42,794 bases of DNA from UBA11524 sp965646445 (GTDB lineage: Bacteria; Bacillota; Clostridia; Christensenellales; Aristaeellaceae), in assembly GCA_965646445.1 (NCBI GenBank), contig CBFFZW010000034.1, positions 1-42,794 on the forward strand. Reading direction: 5' to 3'. Below the pieces are notes generated by a model that ran no database searches, was not told where the DNA came from, and worked only from the letters and a program-made list of their open reading frames with translations. Shown here piece by piece: positions 1 to 7,653 of this stretch. Within the stretch, counting starts at the first letter, position 1. Each line of letters opens with the position of its first letter. The translations under genes and the position numbers were made by a program.

Positions 1-5
1 TCTGG

Positions 6-36
6 GCGCGGGGAGCTTGGCTCCCCGCGCTTTTTT
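6..36 (+). terminator. Rho-independent terminator of an upstream gene
   Basis: Perfect 11-bp stem (6-16 with 20-30, arm GCGCGGGGAGC), 3-nt loop, then six T (31-36). The gene it ends lies outside the window. Confidence 0.9.
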
Positions 37-137
37 ACGGGCAGGAGCACGGAACGTTATGACCGCAAGCGGTTTCCCAACGGACAGACCTTGCGCCGGG
101 TAAGCAAAGGATTCTGCACGAAAGCCGCCGCCGCCCC

Positions 138-166
138 TTGCGCATCGGGGGCGGGCATGGTACAAT
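138..166 (+). promoter_or_regulatory. Promoter for the GNAT-tdk pair
   Basis: TTGCGC at 138-143 and TACAAT at 161-166 with a 17-nt spacer, about 100 nt before the acetyltransferase start. A small hairpin (174-179 with 186-191, arm AGCGCC) followed by TTTT lies in the leader and could act as an attenuator; that part is speculative. Confidence 0.6.
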
Positions 167-263
167 ATTCTTCAGCGCCCCCGAAGGCGCTTTTCACCGA
201 TGATATGCTTCAGCCTCGCCCTGTCTTCAGGGGGAACGGCTTTCGCCAGAAAGGATCAATACC

Positions 264-1076
264 ATGCAGGTTATCCATCCGCAAGGGATGTACAACGGCC
301 TTCCGCCGGAAAACGTCTTCATCGCCCTGGACGATCTGGGTACCGAGCTGGGCGTGGGGTATGTGGTTCCCCAGTATCAGCCCCACCTGGACCCGGAGTG
401 CCCGCTGAATCTCTATTTTACCATGGACTGCCAGCCCTCCGCCCGGTATGTGCTCTTTGGCGCGCTGCTGGCCAGGGCCCGTCAGCTGCGGGATACCAAC
501 CCCAATGTGGGCGCCCGGGCCTACACTGCCATCAGCCCTCTGGATGAGGCGGCCCAGGCCTTCTATCAGCATAACGGTCTGACCCTGGACAGCGCGGATG
601 AACTGGTGGGCCTGCAAATCCCCGCGGGCGACGGTCGGATTCCCATGAGCTGCACGGTGGCCGCCATCCCCCTGAACACCCAGGAGGAGCAGATGGCGCT
701 GCTCCAGCGGCTTCATCAGCATGACATCCAGAATGTGGACGGGCTGTATTTGAACAATCTCCAGCATCTGCCGCATTTCCTGGCCCTGGGCCTGTACCGC
801 AATACCGACCTGATCGGTGAAATCGTTCTGGCCGGGGAGGGCGACGCCTGTGAATTGGTGACGGTATACATCGTTCCGGGCAGCCGCCGGCAGGGCATGG
901 GCCGGGCGCTGGTGCACCGCTGCATGGCCATCATGGCCGCTGAGGGCGTGACCCGCGTCACCTGCCGCACCATGACCCGCAGCACCCCCATGCGCCGCCT
1001 GCTGATGTCCTTCGGCGCCGTCACCCTGCGGGTGAACGCCCTTTTCCCCAGCATCAGCCTGGATAATCGGCTGTAA
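264..1076 (+). CDS. GNAT family N-acetyltransferase
   Basis: A 270-residue protein. The C-terminal half carries the GNAT acetyl-CoA loop (VYIVPGSRRQGMGRALV, roughly residues 198-214, with the RRxGxG core), followed by the helix and strand typical of the fold. The N-terminal half is longer than a single GNAT domain and may be a second, degenerate GNAT fold. The expected reaction is acetyl transfer from acetyl-CoA to an amine, in the cytoplasm; the substrate cannot be read from the sequence. The ATG at 264 follows AAAGGA. Thymidine kinase starts 12 nt downstream, so the two are probably cotranscribed, although no functional link is obvious. Confidence 0.8.
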   Translation: MQVIHPQGMYNGLPPENVFIALDDLGTELGVGYVVPQYQPHLDPECPLNLYFTMDCQPSARYVLFGALLARARQLRDTNPNVGARAYTAISPLDEAAQAFYQHNGLTLDSADELVGLQIPAGDGRIPMSCTVAAIPLNTQEEQMALLQRLHQHDIQNVDGLYLNNLQHLPHFLALGLYRNTDLIGEIVLAGEGDACELVTVYIVPGSRRQGMGRALVHRCMAIMAAEGVTRVTCRTMTRSTPMRRLLMSFGAVTLRVNALFPSISLDNRL

Positions 1077-1088
1077 AGGAGGTGCAGC

Positions 1089-1661
1089 ATGGCGAAGCTC
1101 TATTTCCGTTATGGCGCCATGGGCTCCAGCAAAACGGCCAACGCCATCATGGTGCAGTACAATTATACGGAGCGCGGCCAGCGGGTGCTGATGGTCAAGC
1201 CCAAGCTGGATCACCGCGACGGTGAACGCACCGTGCTTTCCCGCTGCGGGCTTCAGACCGAGTGCGTTTTTATGGAGGAGGTTCCGGGGCTGGATGTCCG
1301 CCAATACGACTGTGTGATCGTGGACGAGGCGCAATTCCTGACCAAGGCGCAGGTGGAGCTTCTCGTGCGCATTGTGGATGAAATGAACGTCCCGGTGATC
1401 GCATACGGCCTGCGCACGGACTTCCAGGGCAACTTTTTCGAGGGCAGCCTGTGGCTGATGGCCTGGGCTGATACCATTGAGGAAATCAAGACCATTTGCT
1501 GGTGCGGCAAAAAGGCCATCTGCAATGCCCGGGTGGTGGACGGCCGGGTGGTCAAGCAGGGGGATCAGATCCTCCTGGGTGGTTCCAGCCAGTATGTTTC
1601 CCTGTGCCGCAAGCACTGGCAGCGGGGGGAGCTGAAGGAAGACGAGTCTGCGCGGGGATGA
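1089..1661 (+). CDS. tdk: Thymidine kinase
   Basis: A 190-residue type II thymidine kinase, close to the usual family length. It phosphorylates thymidine to dTMP with ATP in the pyrimidine salvage pathway. Visible motifs are the P-loop GAMGSSKT (residues 9-16), the Walker B/lasso segment IVDEAQF (near residue 80), a cysteine cluster CWCGKKAIC (137-145) and a late CRKH that together fit the structural zinc site of the family. AAAGGAGG lies just before the ATG. It is the second gene of a pair with the acetyltransferase. No clean T-tailed terminator follows; a 7-bp hairpin (1683-1689 with 1698-1704, arm GATGCGG) is present but has no T run. Confidence 0.95.
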   Translation: MAKLYFRYGAMGSSKTANAIMVQYNYTERGQRVLMVKPKLDHRDGERTVLSRCGLQTECVFMEEVPGLDVRQYDCVIVDEAQFLTKAQVELLVRIVDEMNVPVIAYGLRTDFQGNFFEGSLWLMAWADTIEEIKTICWCGKKAICNARVVDGRVVKQGDQILLGGSSQYVSLCRKHWQRGELKEDESARG

Positions 1662-1765
1662 CCCGCGGCAGGCTCTTTTCTTGATGCGGAGCACAGAACC
1701 GCATCCGCTGAAAGCCGCATCGTTGATATACATGTAAAACAATCATCCCGCTGCAAATTCCATCA

Positions 1766-1794
1766 TTGACACAATCCCGCGTGTGGCTTACAAT
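1766..1794 (+). promoter_or_regulatory. Promoter of the peptidoglycan-binding protein gene
   Basis: TTGACA at 1766-1771 and TACAAT at 1789-1794, 17-nt spacer, about 75 nt before the start codon. Near-consensus sigma-A type. Confidence 0.8.
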
Positions 1795-1868
1795 AGACAG
1801 TGGAAAATTATCCATGCCGCGCCTGGACAGGCATCCGGGCGAACGACGTGATATGGAGGACTGACGGA

Positions 1869-4532
1869 ATGGCTCACACCAGAAATGTTCGCAGGATATG
1901 GCTGACCGCGATGGCGGCGCTGCTGGCGGCGCTCATTGGCGGCGCTTCGGCGGAGACTTATCCTTTCACCAGTGTGGCGACGGTCAAGGTGAACATGCGG
2001 CGCGCTGCGTCCTCCTCCTCTGTGGTGCTGGAGCGGATCGAGGCGGGCAACACCGTCACCGTGGTGGGCGAGAAGGGCAATTATTACAAGGTGCAGTACG
2101 CCGGGCGCACGGGCTATGTGATGAAGGAATTCATCTCCACCGCCTCCGGCGTGATGGTCACGCCCGCGCCCACCGTTGAGCCCACGGCCACGGGGTATCC
2201 CTATGATACCGTCGCCACGGACAGCGTGAATCTCCGCGCCCGGGCGTCCACCTCCTCCCAGAAGCTGGCGACCATCCCCAAGGGCGCCGCCATCACGGTG
2301 AGCAAGGTGTCCGGCTCCTTTGCGCAGGTGAACTACAACGGTACGGAGGGCTATGTCAAGACGGACTATATCCTCCTCAAGCGCATCGTCAAGGCGACGG
2401 CCACCCCCATGGCTGCCACGCCCATTCCCACCGTCGCGCCCTGGGAGAGCGCGTCCAGCTATCAGGTGCTCCAGCGGGGCTCCACCGGCAGCCAGGTCAC
2501 GGCGCTGCAGCAGGCGCTGATGGAGCTGGGCTTCCTCACCGGCAGCGCGGACGGCAACTTCGGCGCGGGCACGGAGCAGGGCGTGATCGCCTTCCAGGAG
2601 AAGAACAGCTACCCCGCCACAGGCGTGGTGGACGCGAACCTGCAGGCCTTCCTGTACAGCGGAAAGCCGCTGAACAGCCGGGGCGTCAAGACGCAGATCA
2701 AGACCCTGGCGCCTGTGGCCGGCGTCACCATCCGGCTGAACGACCAGGGCGAGCTGGTATCCAAGGTGCAGACGCGCCTGCGGGAGCTGGGCTATTACAC
2801 CGGCGACATCACCGGCGTCTACGACAAGACCACCCAGACGGCGACCAAGGACTTCCAGCGTGCCAACGGCATCAAGGTGGACGGCGTGTGCGGCGCGGAA
2901 ACCCAGCAGAAGCTGCTGGGCGGCGGCGGACTGGCCTCGGGGGCGACGGCGACGCCCCAGCCCACGGCGATTCCCACCCCCGCACCGACCTTCCAGGTTC
3001 CCGGGGATACCGTTCGCAAAGGTGATTCCGGCGCGGACGCCCGCCTGGTGCAGCTGCGCCTGAAGGAGCTGGGCTATTACACCGGCGCGGTGGACGGCAA
3101 GTTTGGCTCCGGGAGCGTCGCGGCCCTGGAGACCTTCCAGAAAAAGCACGGCCTGATTGACGACGGCGTGGCTGGCCGGGATACCTATGACATCCTGTTC
3201 ACTTACAGCGCCCTGGCGGTGGATCAGCTGGCGACGCCCGCGCCCACCGCGGTGCCCACCATCAACCTGACCCCTGCCACCTATCCGCCCATCACCCGGG
3301 ATAATGTGGTGCTGATCCGCGAGGGTGTCAGCGGCAATCAGGTGACGCGGCTGCAGAACCGTCTCACCCAGCTGGGGTATTATGTGGCCAATGCCAACGG
3401 CGTGTGCAAGGTGGACGATGTGGCCGCCATCAAGGCCTTCCAAGAGCGCAACGGCCTGAAGGCGGATGGCGTGGCCGGCTATGACACGCAGCTGAAATTG
3501 TACAGCGAGGCCGCGCTGACCTATACCGGCGCCCTGGCCGGCGGCACGGTGGAGAGCTTCACCACCCTGCGCAAGGGCATGAAGGGTGAGGCGGTGGCCG
3601 CCATGCAGCGCAGGCTGATCGAGCTGGGCTACCTGACCGGCGCGGCGGACGGCAACTTCGGCACGCAGACCTCCTCGGCGGTGTACGCCTTCCAAAAGGC
3701 CAACGGCCTGGTGCGCGACGGCAAGGCAGGCACGAAGACCCTGTCCCTGCTGTATTCCGCCACAGCCACCGGCGCGGCGCCCGTCGTGACGCCCACCCCC
3801 ACCGACAGCCCCATGGAAACCCTGCGCCAGGGCGACGCCAGCGGCGCGGTCAAGGACATGCAGCAGCGGCTGATTAACCTGGGCTACCTGACCGGCGCGG
3901 CGGACGGCAAGTTCGGCGTGCAGACCTACCGGGCGCTGCAGGCCTTCCAGCGGGCCAACGGCCTGGATGTGGACGGCATTGCCGGCGCGAAGACCCTGGC
4001 CCGGCTTAACAGCGGCTCCGCGGGAGACGTTACGACGCTCGCGCCGGCCACTGCCACGCCCGGGCAGTCGGGCGGCGGCAATGGCATCAGCTTCCAGATT
4101 ACGGCCTCCGCCGTCCGCTATGCCAACTGGTACAGCGAGGTGCGCGGCCGGGCCAAGCAATACCAATACGCCACCATCTATGATTTCTCCACGGGCATTT
4201 CCTGGCAGGTACACATGTTCTCCTTTGGCAACCACGCGGAGATCGAGCCCCTGACAGCCGCCGACACCGCCAAGATGAATCAGGCCCTCGGCGGTACCAC
4301 CTGGAATCCCAAGGGCGTATGGGTGATCTTTGGCGATGGGCGGATCTACCTGGCGTCCACCCACTCCACCCCCCACGATGTCCAGCACATCACGGACAAC
4401 AACTTCCCCGGCCACGCCTGCCTGCACTTCCCCCGCACGCAGCAGCAGGTGACGGCCATCGGGCCTTATGCCACCAGCCATCAAAAGACCATCGACGCGG
4501 CCTGGCGAACCACCCAGGACATGATTCAGTAA
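1869..4532 (+). CDS. Secreted multi-repeat peptidoglycan-binding protein with two SH3 domains
   Basis: An 887-residue exported cell-wall protein. The ATG at 1869 is chosen because ATGGAGGA lies 9-15 nt upstream and a signal peptide follows directly (RNVRRIW, hydrophobic stretch, cleavage near GGASA). Order of domains: two bacterial SH3 domains (about 30-93 and 113-175), then six PG_binding_1 repeats (about 198-264, 288-352, 378-444, 478-548, 564-629, 651-714), each with the LGY-TG-DG-FG-T-AFQ-NGL-DG-AG-T pattern, separated by Pro/Thr/Ala-rich linkers. The final domain (about 740-887) has HxCxHF in GHACLHFPRT and a conserved SHQK segment. I recognise this domain only as one that recurs on clostridial PG-binding proteins; it has no named activity, though the Cys and His residues could be catalytic. 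A wall hydrolase or wall-remodelling role is inferred. The gene is monocistronic: it has its own promoter and a terminator at 4550. Confidence 0.88.
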   Translation: MAHTRNVRRIWLTAMAALLAALIGGASAETYPFTSVATVKVNMRRAASSSSVVLERIEAGNTVTVVGEKGNYYKVQYAGRTGYVMKEFISTASGVMVTPAPTVEPTATGYPYDTVATDSVNLRARASTSSQKLATIPKGAAITVSKVSGSFAQVNYNGTEGYVKTDYILLKRIVKATATPMAATPIPTVAPWESASSYQVLQRGSTGSQVTALQQALMELGFLTGSADGNFGAGTEQGVIAFQEKNSYPATGVVDANLQAFLYSGKPLNSRGVKTQIKTLAPVAGVTIRLNDQGELVSKVQTRLRELGYYTGDITGVYDKTTQTATKDFQRANGIKVDGVCGAETQQKLLGGGGLASGATATPQPTAIPTPAPTFQVPGDTVRKGDSGADARLVQLRLKELGYYTGAVDGKFGSGSVAALETFQKKHGLIDDGVAGRDTYDILFTYSALAVDQLATPAPTAVPTINLTPATYPPITRDNVVLIREGVSGNQVTRLQNRLTQLGYYVANANGVCKVDDVAAIKAFQERNGLKADGVAGYDTQLKLYSEAALTYTGALAGGTVESFTTLRKGMKGEAVAAMQRRLIELGYLTGAADGNFGTQTSSAVYAFQKANGLVRDGKAGTKTLSLLYSATATGAAPVVTPTPTDSPMETLRQGDASGAVKDMQQRLINLGYLTGAADGKFGVQTYRALQAFQRANGLDVDGIAGAKTLARLNSGSAGDVTTLAPATATPGQSGGGNGISFQITASAVRYANWYSEVRGRAKQYQYATIYDFSTGISWQVHMFSFGNHAEIEPLTAADTAKMNQALGGTTWNPKGVWVIFGDGRIYLASTHSTPHDVQHITDNNFPGHACLHFPRTQQQVTAIGPYATSHQKTIDAAWRTTQDMIQ

Positions 4533-4549
4533 ACGCCGCGTTTCCTCTG

Positions 4550-4584
4550 GCGCACCGGTAGGCGATGCCGGTGCGCTGTGTTTT
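4550..4584 (+). terminator. Rho-independent terminator
   Basis: Stem GCGCACCGG (4550-4558) with CCGGTGCGC (4568-4576), 9-nt loop, followed by TGTGTTTTG. It ends the peptidoglycan-binding protein transcript. Confidence 0.8.
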
Positions 4585-4691
4585 GTCCGGGCGGTATAGC
4601 GGGATGATTTGCCCGTATACTGTCCATGGGCATTGTTCATGGCCTGGCGGGGCAAGCTATGCCCAACGATGATCGAAAAAGGAGGCGTGGC

Positions 4692-5459
4692 ATGAAGCAG
4701 CGCCAATCATCTCCCGGCGTCCACGCGGAGGACTGTCCCGGCCCGTTGTTCCGTTTTGTGCGGGCTGTCTGCCGGGGCTATCTGGGCGGTTCCTACGCCA
4801 TCACCGGCGAGCCGATCCCTGAGGGCGCGGCGGTGTACATCGTGCATCACCAGAACGCTGCCGGGCCGGTTCAGGTGATGGCGTCCTGGCCGCGTCACCT
4901 GTGCCTGTGGGTGTTTTATCCCTTCTTTGAGAAGAAAACCGCCATTCCGCATTATGCCCGCGTTACCTTCGGGGAAAGCCTGGGCGGACGGCGATGGTGG
5001 ACGGTTCCGGCGGCATGGCTGTGCGGCCATCTGGCGCCCCGGCTGATTCGCTCGGCGGGCGCGATCCCTGTTTATCGCGGCGACGCCCGCATTCGCCGCA
5101 CCTTCCGCTGCTCCATGGACGCGCTGAAGGCGGGCCACGGCGTGCTCATTGCCCCGGACATCGACTACAAGAGCAGCGACGAGCTGATTGGCGAGATCTA
5201 CACCGGGTTCCTGACGCTGGGCGGGCTGTACCGCCGGGCGGAGGGAAAGCCGCTGCCCTTTGTGCCGATTTACTGCGATCGCAAGGCCCGAACGCTGGTG
5301 GTGGGTCGCGGGGTTTACCTGAAGGAAGAGGATGCTCAAGGCCAGCGCGATGCCGCTCAGGCCTTGCTGGAGGAAATGCGCCGCCTTTATGGCAATGCCC
5401 GGAAGAATGCCGGGGAGCAGCCGGCGGTAACGTCATCTTCAAGCAAAGCGGAGACATAA
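4692..5459 (+). CDS. Divergent PlsC-type lysophospholipid/glycerol acyltransferase
   Basis: A 255-residue protein. The start at 4692 is preceded by AAAAAGGAGG at good spacing; an ATG at 4626 in the same frame lacks a ribosome site. It resembles the PlsC/LPLAT fold: a first block VHHQNAAGP (about residues 54-62), a central AIPVYRG block, and GVLIAPDIDYKS where the family has VLIFPEGTRS. The canonical acidic residue of the HX4D motif is missing (Gly at that place) and FPEG is replaced by APDI. I know similar variants from clostridial acyltransferase-like proteins, so this is more likely a distinct subfamily than a decayed gene. The expected role is acyl transfer to a glycerophosphate-type acceptor at the membrane; the substrate is unknown. 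A possible TATACT -10 box lies at 4616, with no good -35. Confidence 0.7.
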   Translation: MKQRQSSPGVHAEDCPGPLFRFVRAVCRGYLGGSYAITGEPIPEGAAVYIVHHQNAAGPVQVMASWPRHLCLWVFYPFFEKKTAIPHYARVTFGESLGGRRWWTVPAAWLCGHLAPRLIRSAGAIPVYRGDARIRRTFRCSMDALKAGHGVLIAPDIDYKSSDELIGEIYTGFLTLGGLYRRAEGKPLPFVPIYCDRKARTLVVGRGVYLKEEDAQGQRDAAQALLEEMRRLYGNARKNAGEQPAVTSSSSKAET

Positions 5460-5460
5460 C

Positions 5461-5510
5461 AAGGCCTCTCCTGCGATCCTTGCAGGAGAGGCCTTGTTTC
5501 GTTTGGTTTT
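5461..5510. terminator. Terminator between convergent genes
   Basis: Perfect 14-bp stem AAGGCCTCTCCTGC (5461-5474) with its complement at 5482-5495, 7-nt loop, then a T-rich run on the plus strand (GTTTCGTTTGGTTTT). It starts 1 nt after the acyltransferase stop and lies 3' of the minus-strand gene ending at 5509, so it could serve both. Confidence 0.88.
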
Positions 5511-6474
5511 AAGCGGTAACGGCCGCCTTGCCGCCCTCGCGGAGAATGGCCGTGCCCATGACGGCCAGGGTCAAGGCCATGACGGCGTAGAGCAGGCGGT
5601 TGTCAATGGGGGACTTGTCCAGGGCGAATTCGATGAGGATCACCAGGCCGATCCCCAGGACGAACAGCACGATGCGGATGATCTGCCAGGCAGTCCAGCC
5701 CTCCGCCCTCACCCGGCGAACAAGGCTGATGCCCAGCACCACGCCCAGGGTCACGGCGGCGGCAAGCATGTTGAACCGAACGAAGCCGAAGCGGATGAAC
5801 TCGTCCTCCCGCAGGCTTTCCAGGATGATCTGGCTCACCCCCAGCAGGGTCACGAAAACCTCCGTGACGCGGCCGGGCCGGGTCTTTCCCGCCATCAGCA
5901 GGCAGACGACGAAGATCACCAGCGCCGCGAAGGCCTCATAGGCGAAGACCGGCAGCTGCCAGTCCCCGAAGACGTTGGGCACGGCGCAGGGGAAGAAATG
6001 CAGCGCTTCCGTTTCCACATAGTGGCCCAGGCCCTGGCTGGTGAACTTCTCGCCCATGCGTCCCGCGGCGATGACCAGGGCCGCGCCGGGACAGGCCAGA
6101 TCCATCAGAGCAGGCAGAGGGCGATGGGCGCCCCTGCCGTACAGGGCGATGCCCGCCATGCCGCCCAGCACCGCGCCGTAGAGGTTGTAGCCCCCCTGCC
6201 ACAGCTGCGGCAGGAAGCCGGGGCCGCCCAGATCCACCAGGATGAATTCCAGCATGGTCAGGCAGTAGAACAGCCGTCCGCCCAGAATCGCCCCCGCGAT
6301 GGCCGCCATGGCCATCGACAGGCAGGAGGCCGGGGAGATGGCGGCGCTCAGCGACATCCGCCGGGTCAGCGACAGGGTGACGGCCACCGCCAGCATCACG
6401 CCTGCCAGCAGGCACAGGGCATAGGCGGTGATGGTCACGGGCCCCTCGGCGTAAAGCACAATCAGCTCGTTCAT
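5509..6474 (-). CDS. Prolipoprotein diacylglyceryl transferase (Lgt)-like membrane protein, diverged active site
   Basis: A 321-residue polytopic membrane protein with about seven hydrophobic segments and clear Lgt architecture: GGRLFY (65-70), GGYNLYGAVLGG (94-105), GRMGEKF (138-144) and ILESLRED (217-224, matching the EFFREPD region). In canonical Lgt the second motif carries an essential His (IHGG) and the third reads GRxGNFxNxE. Here the aligned positions are Tyr99, and Glu, Thr and Gln, while both arginines (139, 222) are kept. True Lgt transfers diacylglycerol from phosphatidylglycerol to the lipobox Cys of prolipoproteins; whether this protein can is doubtful. AAGGAGG precedes the ATG. 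Its start overlaps the stop of the phosphodiester glycosidase gene (ATGA), so the two are translationally coupled. Confidence 0.75.
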   Translation of the reverse strand: MNELIVLYAEGPVTITAYALCLLAGVMLAVAVTLSLTRRMSLSAAISPASCLSMAMAAIAGAILGGRLFYCLTMLEFILVDLGGPGFLPQLWQGGYNLYGAVLGGMAGIALYGRGAHRPLPALMDLACPGAALVIAAGRMGEKFTSQGLGHYVETEALHFFPCAVPNVFGDWQLPVFAYEAFAALVIFVVCLLMAGKTRPGRVTEVFVTLLGVSQIILESLREDEFIRFGFVRFNMLAAAVTLGVVLGISLVRRVRAEGWTAWQIIRIVLFVLGIGLVILIEFALDKSPIDNRLLYAVMALTLAVMGTAILREGGKAAVTA

Positions 6475-7418
6475 TTCGCGGCGCCTCCTTCATCGGGCAC
6501 GGCGGAAACGAAATACAGAATGTCCCCGATGGAGCGCACCTTGCCGGTGGAGAGAGAGTTGATCTTCTCGTTGTTCAGCACCACGGTGGAGGAGGAGCCG
6601 CCGTCCAGATTGAAGGCCTGCATCGCGCCCATGTCATAGCAGAACTGAGCGAAGTCGGCCATGGTTAGCCCGGTGGAGCCTTTGTTTTCCGGGCCCTCGG
6701 TGGCGATGATGAGGTAGGAGAGCCTGTCCATCTGGCAGATGGCCAGGCGCTGGGTCTTCTTTTCAGGGGTGCACTCGCGGATGGGGTATTCCTCCGTCTT
6801 CACCCCGTCGATGACAAGGCCCGGGCCGAAGACCAGCATCTGCACTGCCTGGCCGCTGAAGGCGTCCACCGCCTCCTGGGCGTTGGTGGGCAGGATGGTG
6901 AAGTCCCCCTGATCGTCGATGATGAGGGTGTGGTACAGATCGGTATAATTCTGCCGGAGCACCTGGCCGTTGCGGATGATGTAGCCTTCCTTGCGATGAA
7001 CGAAATTATCGCCGTTGATGGCCAGAACGGCGTTTTCCCGCTTGGCGATGGCCGAGGCGCGGGCAGTAGCCTTGGAGGGATAGGGCTTGTAGGAGGCCGC
7101 GCGCAGCTGGGAGGCGTCCGCTGCCTGAACCCAGACCAGCTGGATGGTGGTGTCATAGGCCCGGGTGTACTCCACCCGCACGGACAGGGAGGGGTCGACA
7201 TAGCCGCCCCGGTCGGGCAGGTAGCCGCCGGCGTGAGGGGCATAGGGCGCGTCCGCCAGATAGTCGATGGGCTCGACATCAGCGGCCTCCAGGGTCACGG
7301 GGGCGTAGGCGGGATAGGCCTCCTCGCCGATGGCCAGGGGCGTGGCGGAGGGCACCAGGAAAACCATCAGCGCCAGCACCAGCGCCAGGGCCAGGATACG
7401 AAGCAGGGTCTTGCCCAT
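6471..7418 (-). CDS. Secreted phosphodiester glycosidase (NAGPA / DUF2233 family)
   Basis: A 315-residue exported or membrane-anchored protein. The ATG at 7418 is chosen because GAAGGAGG lies 8 nt upstream; a TTG 18 nt further out has no good site. An N-terminal hydrophobic segment (about residues 4-24) acts as signal or anchor. Family motifs are AINGDNF in the middle and AFNLDGGSSSTVVLN near the C-terminus, the hallmark of the NAGPA fold, which removes N-acetylglucosamine or related sugars from phosphodiesters. In bacteria the family is linked to exopolysaccharide and wall glycopolymer turnover. First gene of a two-gene operon with the Lgt-like gene (4-nt overlap) and driven by a perfect consensus promoter at 7480-7508. 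Confidence 0.87.
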   Translation of the reverse strand: MGKTLLRILALALVLALMVFLVPSATPLAIGEEAYPAYAPVTLEAADVEPIDYLADAPYAPHAGGYLPDRGGYVDPSLSVRVEYTRAYDTTIQLVWVQAADASQLRAASYKPYPSKATARASAIAKRENAVLAINGDNFVHRKEGYIIRNGQVLRQNYTDLYHTLIIDDQGDFTILPTNAQEAVDAFSGQAVQMLVFGPGLVIDGVKTEEYPIRECTPEKKTQRLAICQMDRLSYLIIATEGPENKGSTGLTMADFAQFCYDMGAMQAFNLDGGSSSTVVLNNEKINSLSTGKVRSIGDILYFVSAVPDEGGAAK

Positions 7419-7479
7419 CAGGAGGGCCTCCTTCAACGATGAAATATTCGCTCAATCGAAACACGATATGACAAAAACT

Positions 7480-7508
7480 ATTATACGGGTTTTTCCTGCC
7501 CTTGTCAA
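7480..7508 (-). promoter_or_regulatory. Perfect consensus promoter for the phosphodiester glycosidase operon
   Basis: On the minus strand TTGACA (7508-7503) and TATAAT (7485-7480) with exactly 17 nt between. It is the only promoter in the window that I found with both hexamers perfect, suggesting strong constitutive expression. Confidence 0.88.
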
Positions 7509-7590
7509 AGGCGGGAGCCTGTTTTCAGGGTGAGGAAGGCGCAAATCGGCTGAAAATTTACATAGGAAGGCTTCCTGGCAGCATGGACAA

Positions 7591-7619
7591 TTGCAATCCG
7601 AAGGAAAATGTGGTACAGT
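7591..7619 (+). promoter_or_regulatory. Promoter of the O-antigen-ligase-like gene
   Basis: TTGCAA (7591-7596) and TACAGT (7614-7619), 17-nt spacer, 35 nt before the GTG start. A palindrome AGGAAGGCTTCCT lies just upstream at 7564-7576 and might be an operator. Confidence 0.6.
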
Positions 7620-7653
7620 GACCATAAACATTAGACCGTGAGGAGGGCAAGGC

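Noticed and set aside
1788..4706. Open frame of about 970 codons on the minus strand opposite the peptidoglycan-binding protein
   Set aside because: It mirrors the repeats of the plus-strand gene, is extremely rich in His, Gly, Arg and Ala, has no ribosome site or recognisable domain, and covers two real genes.
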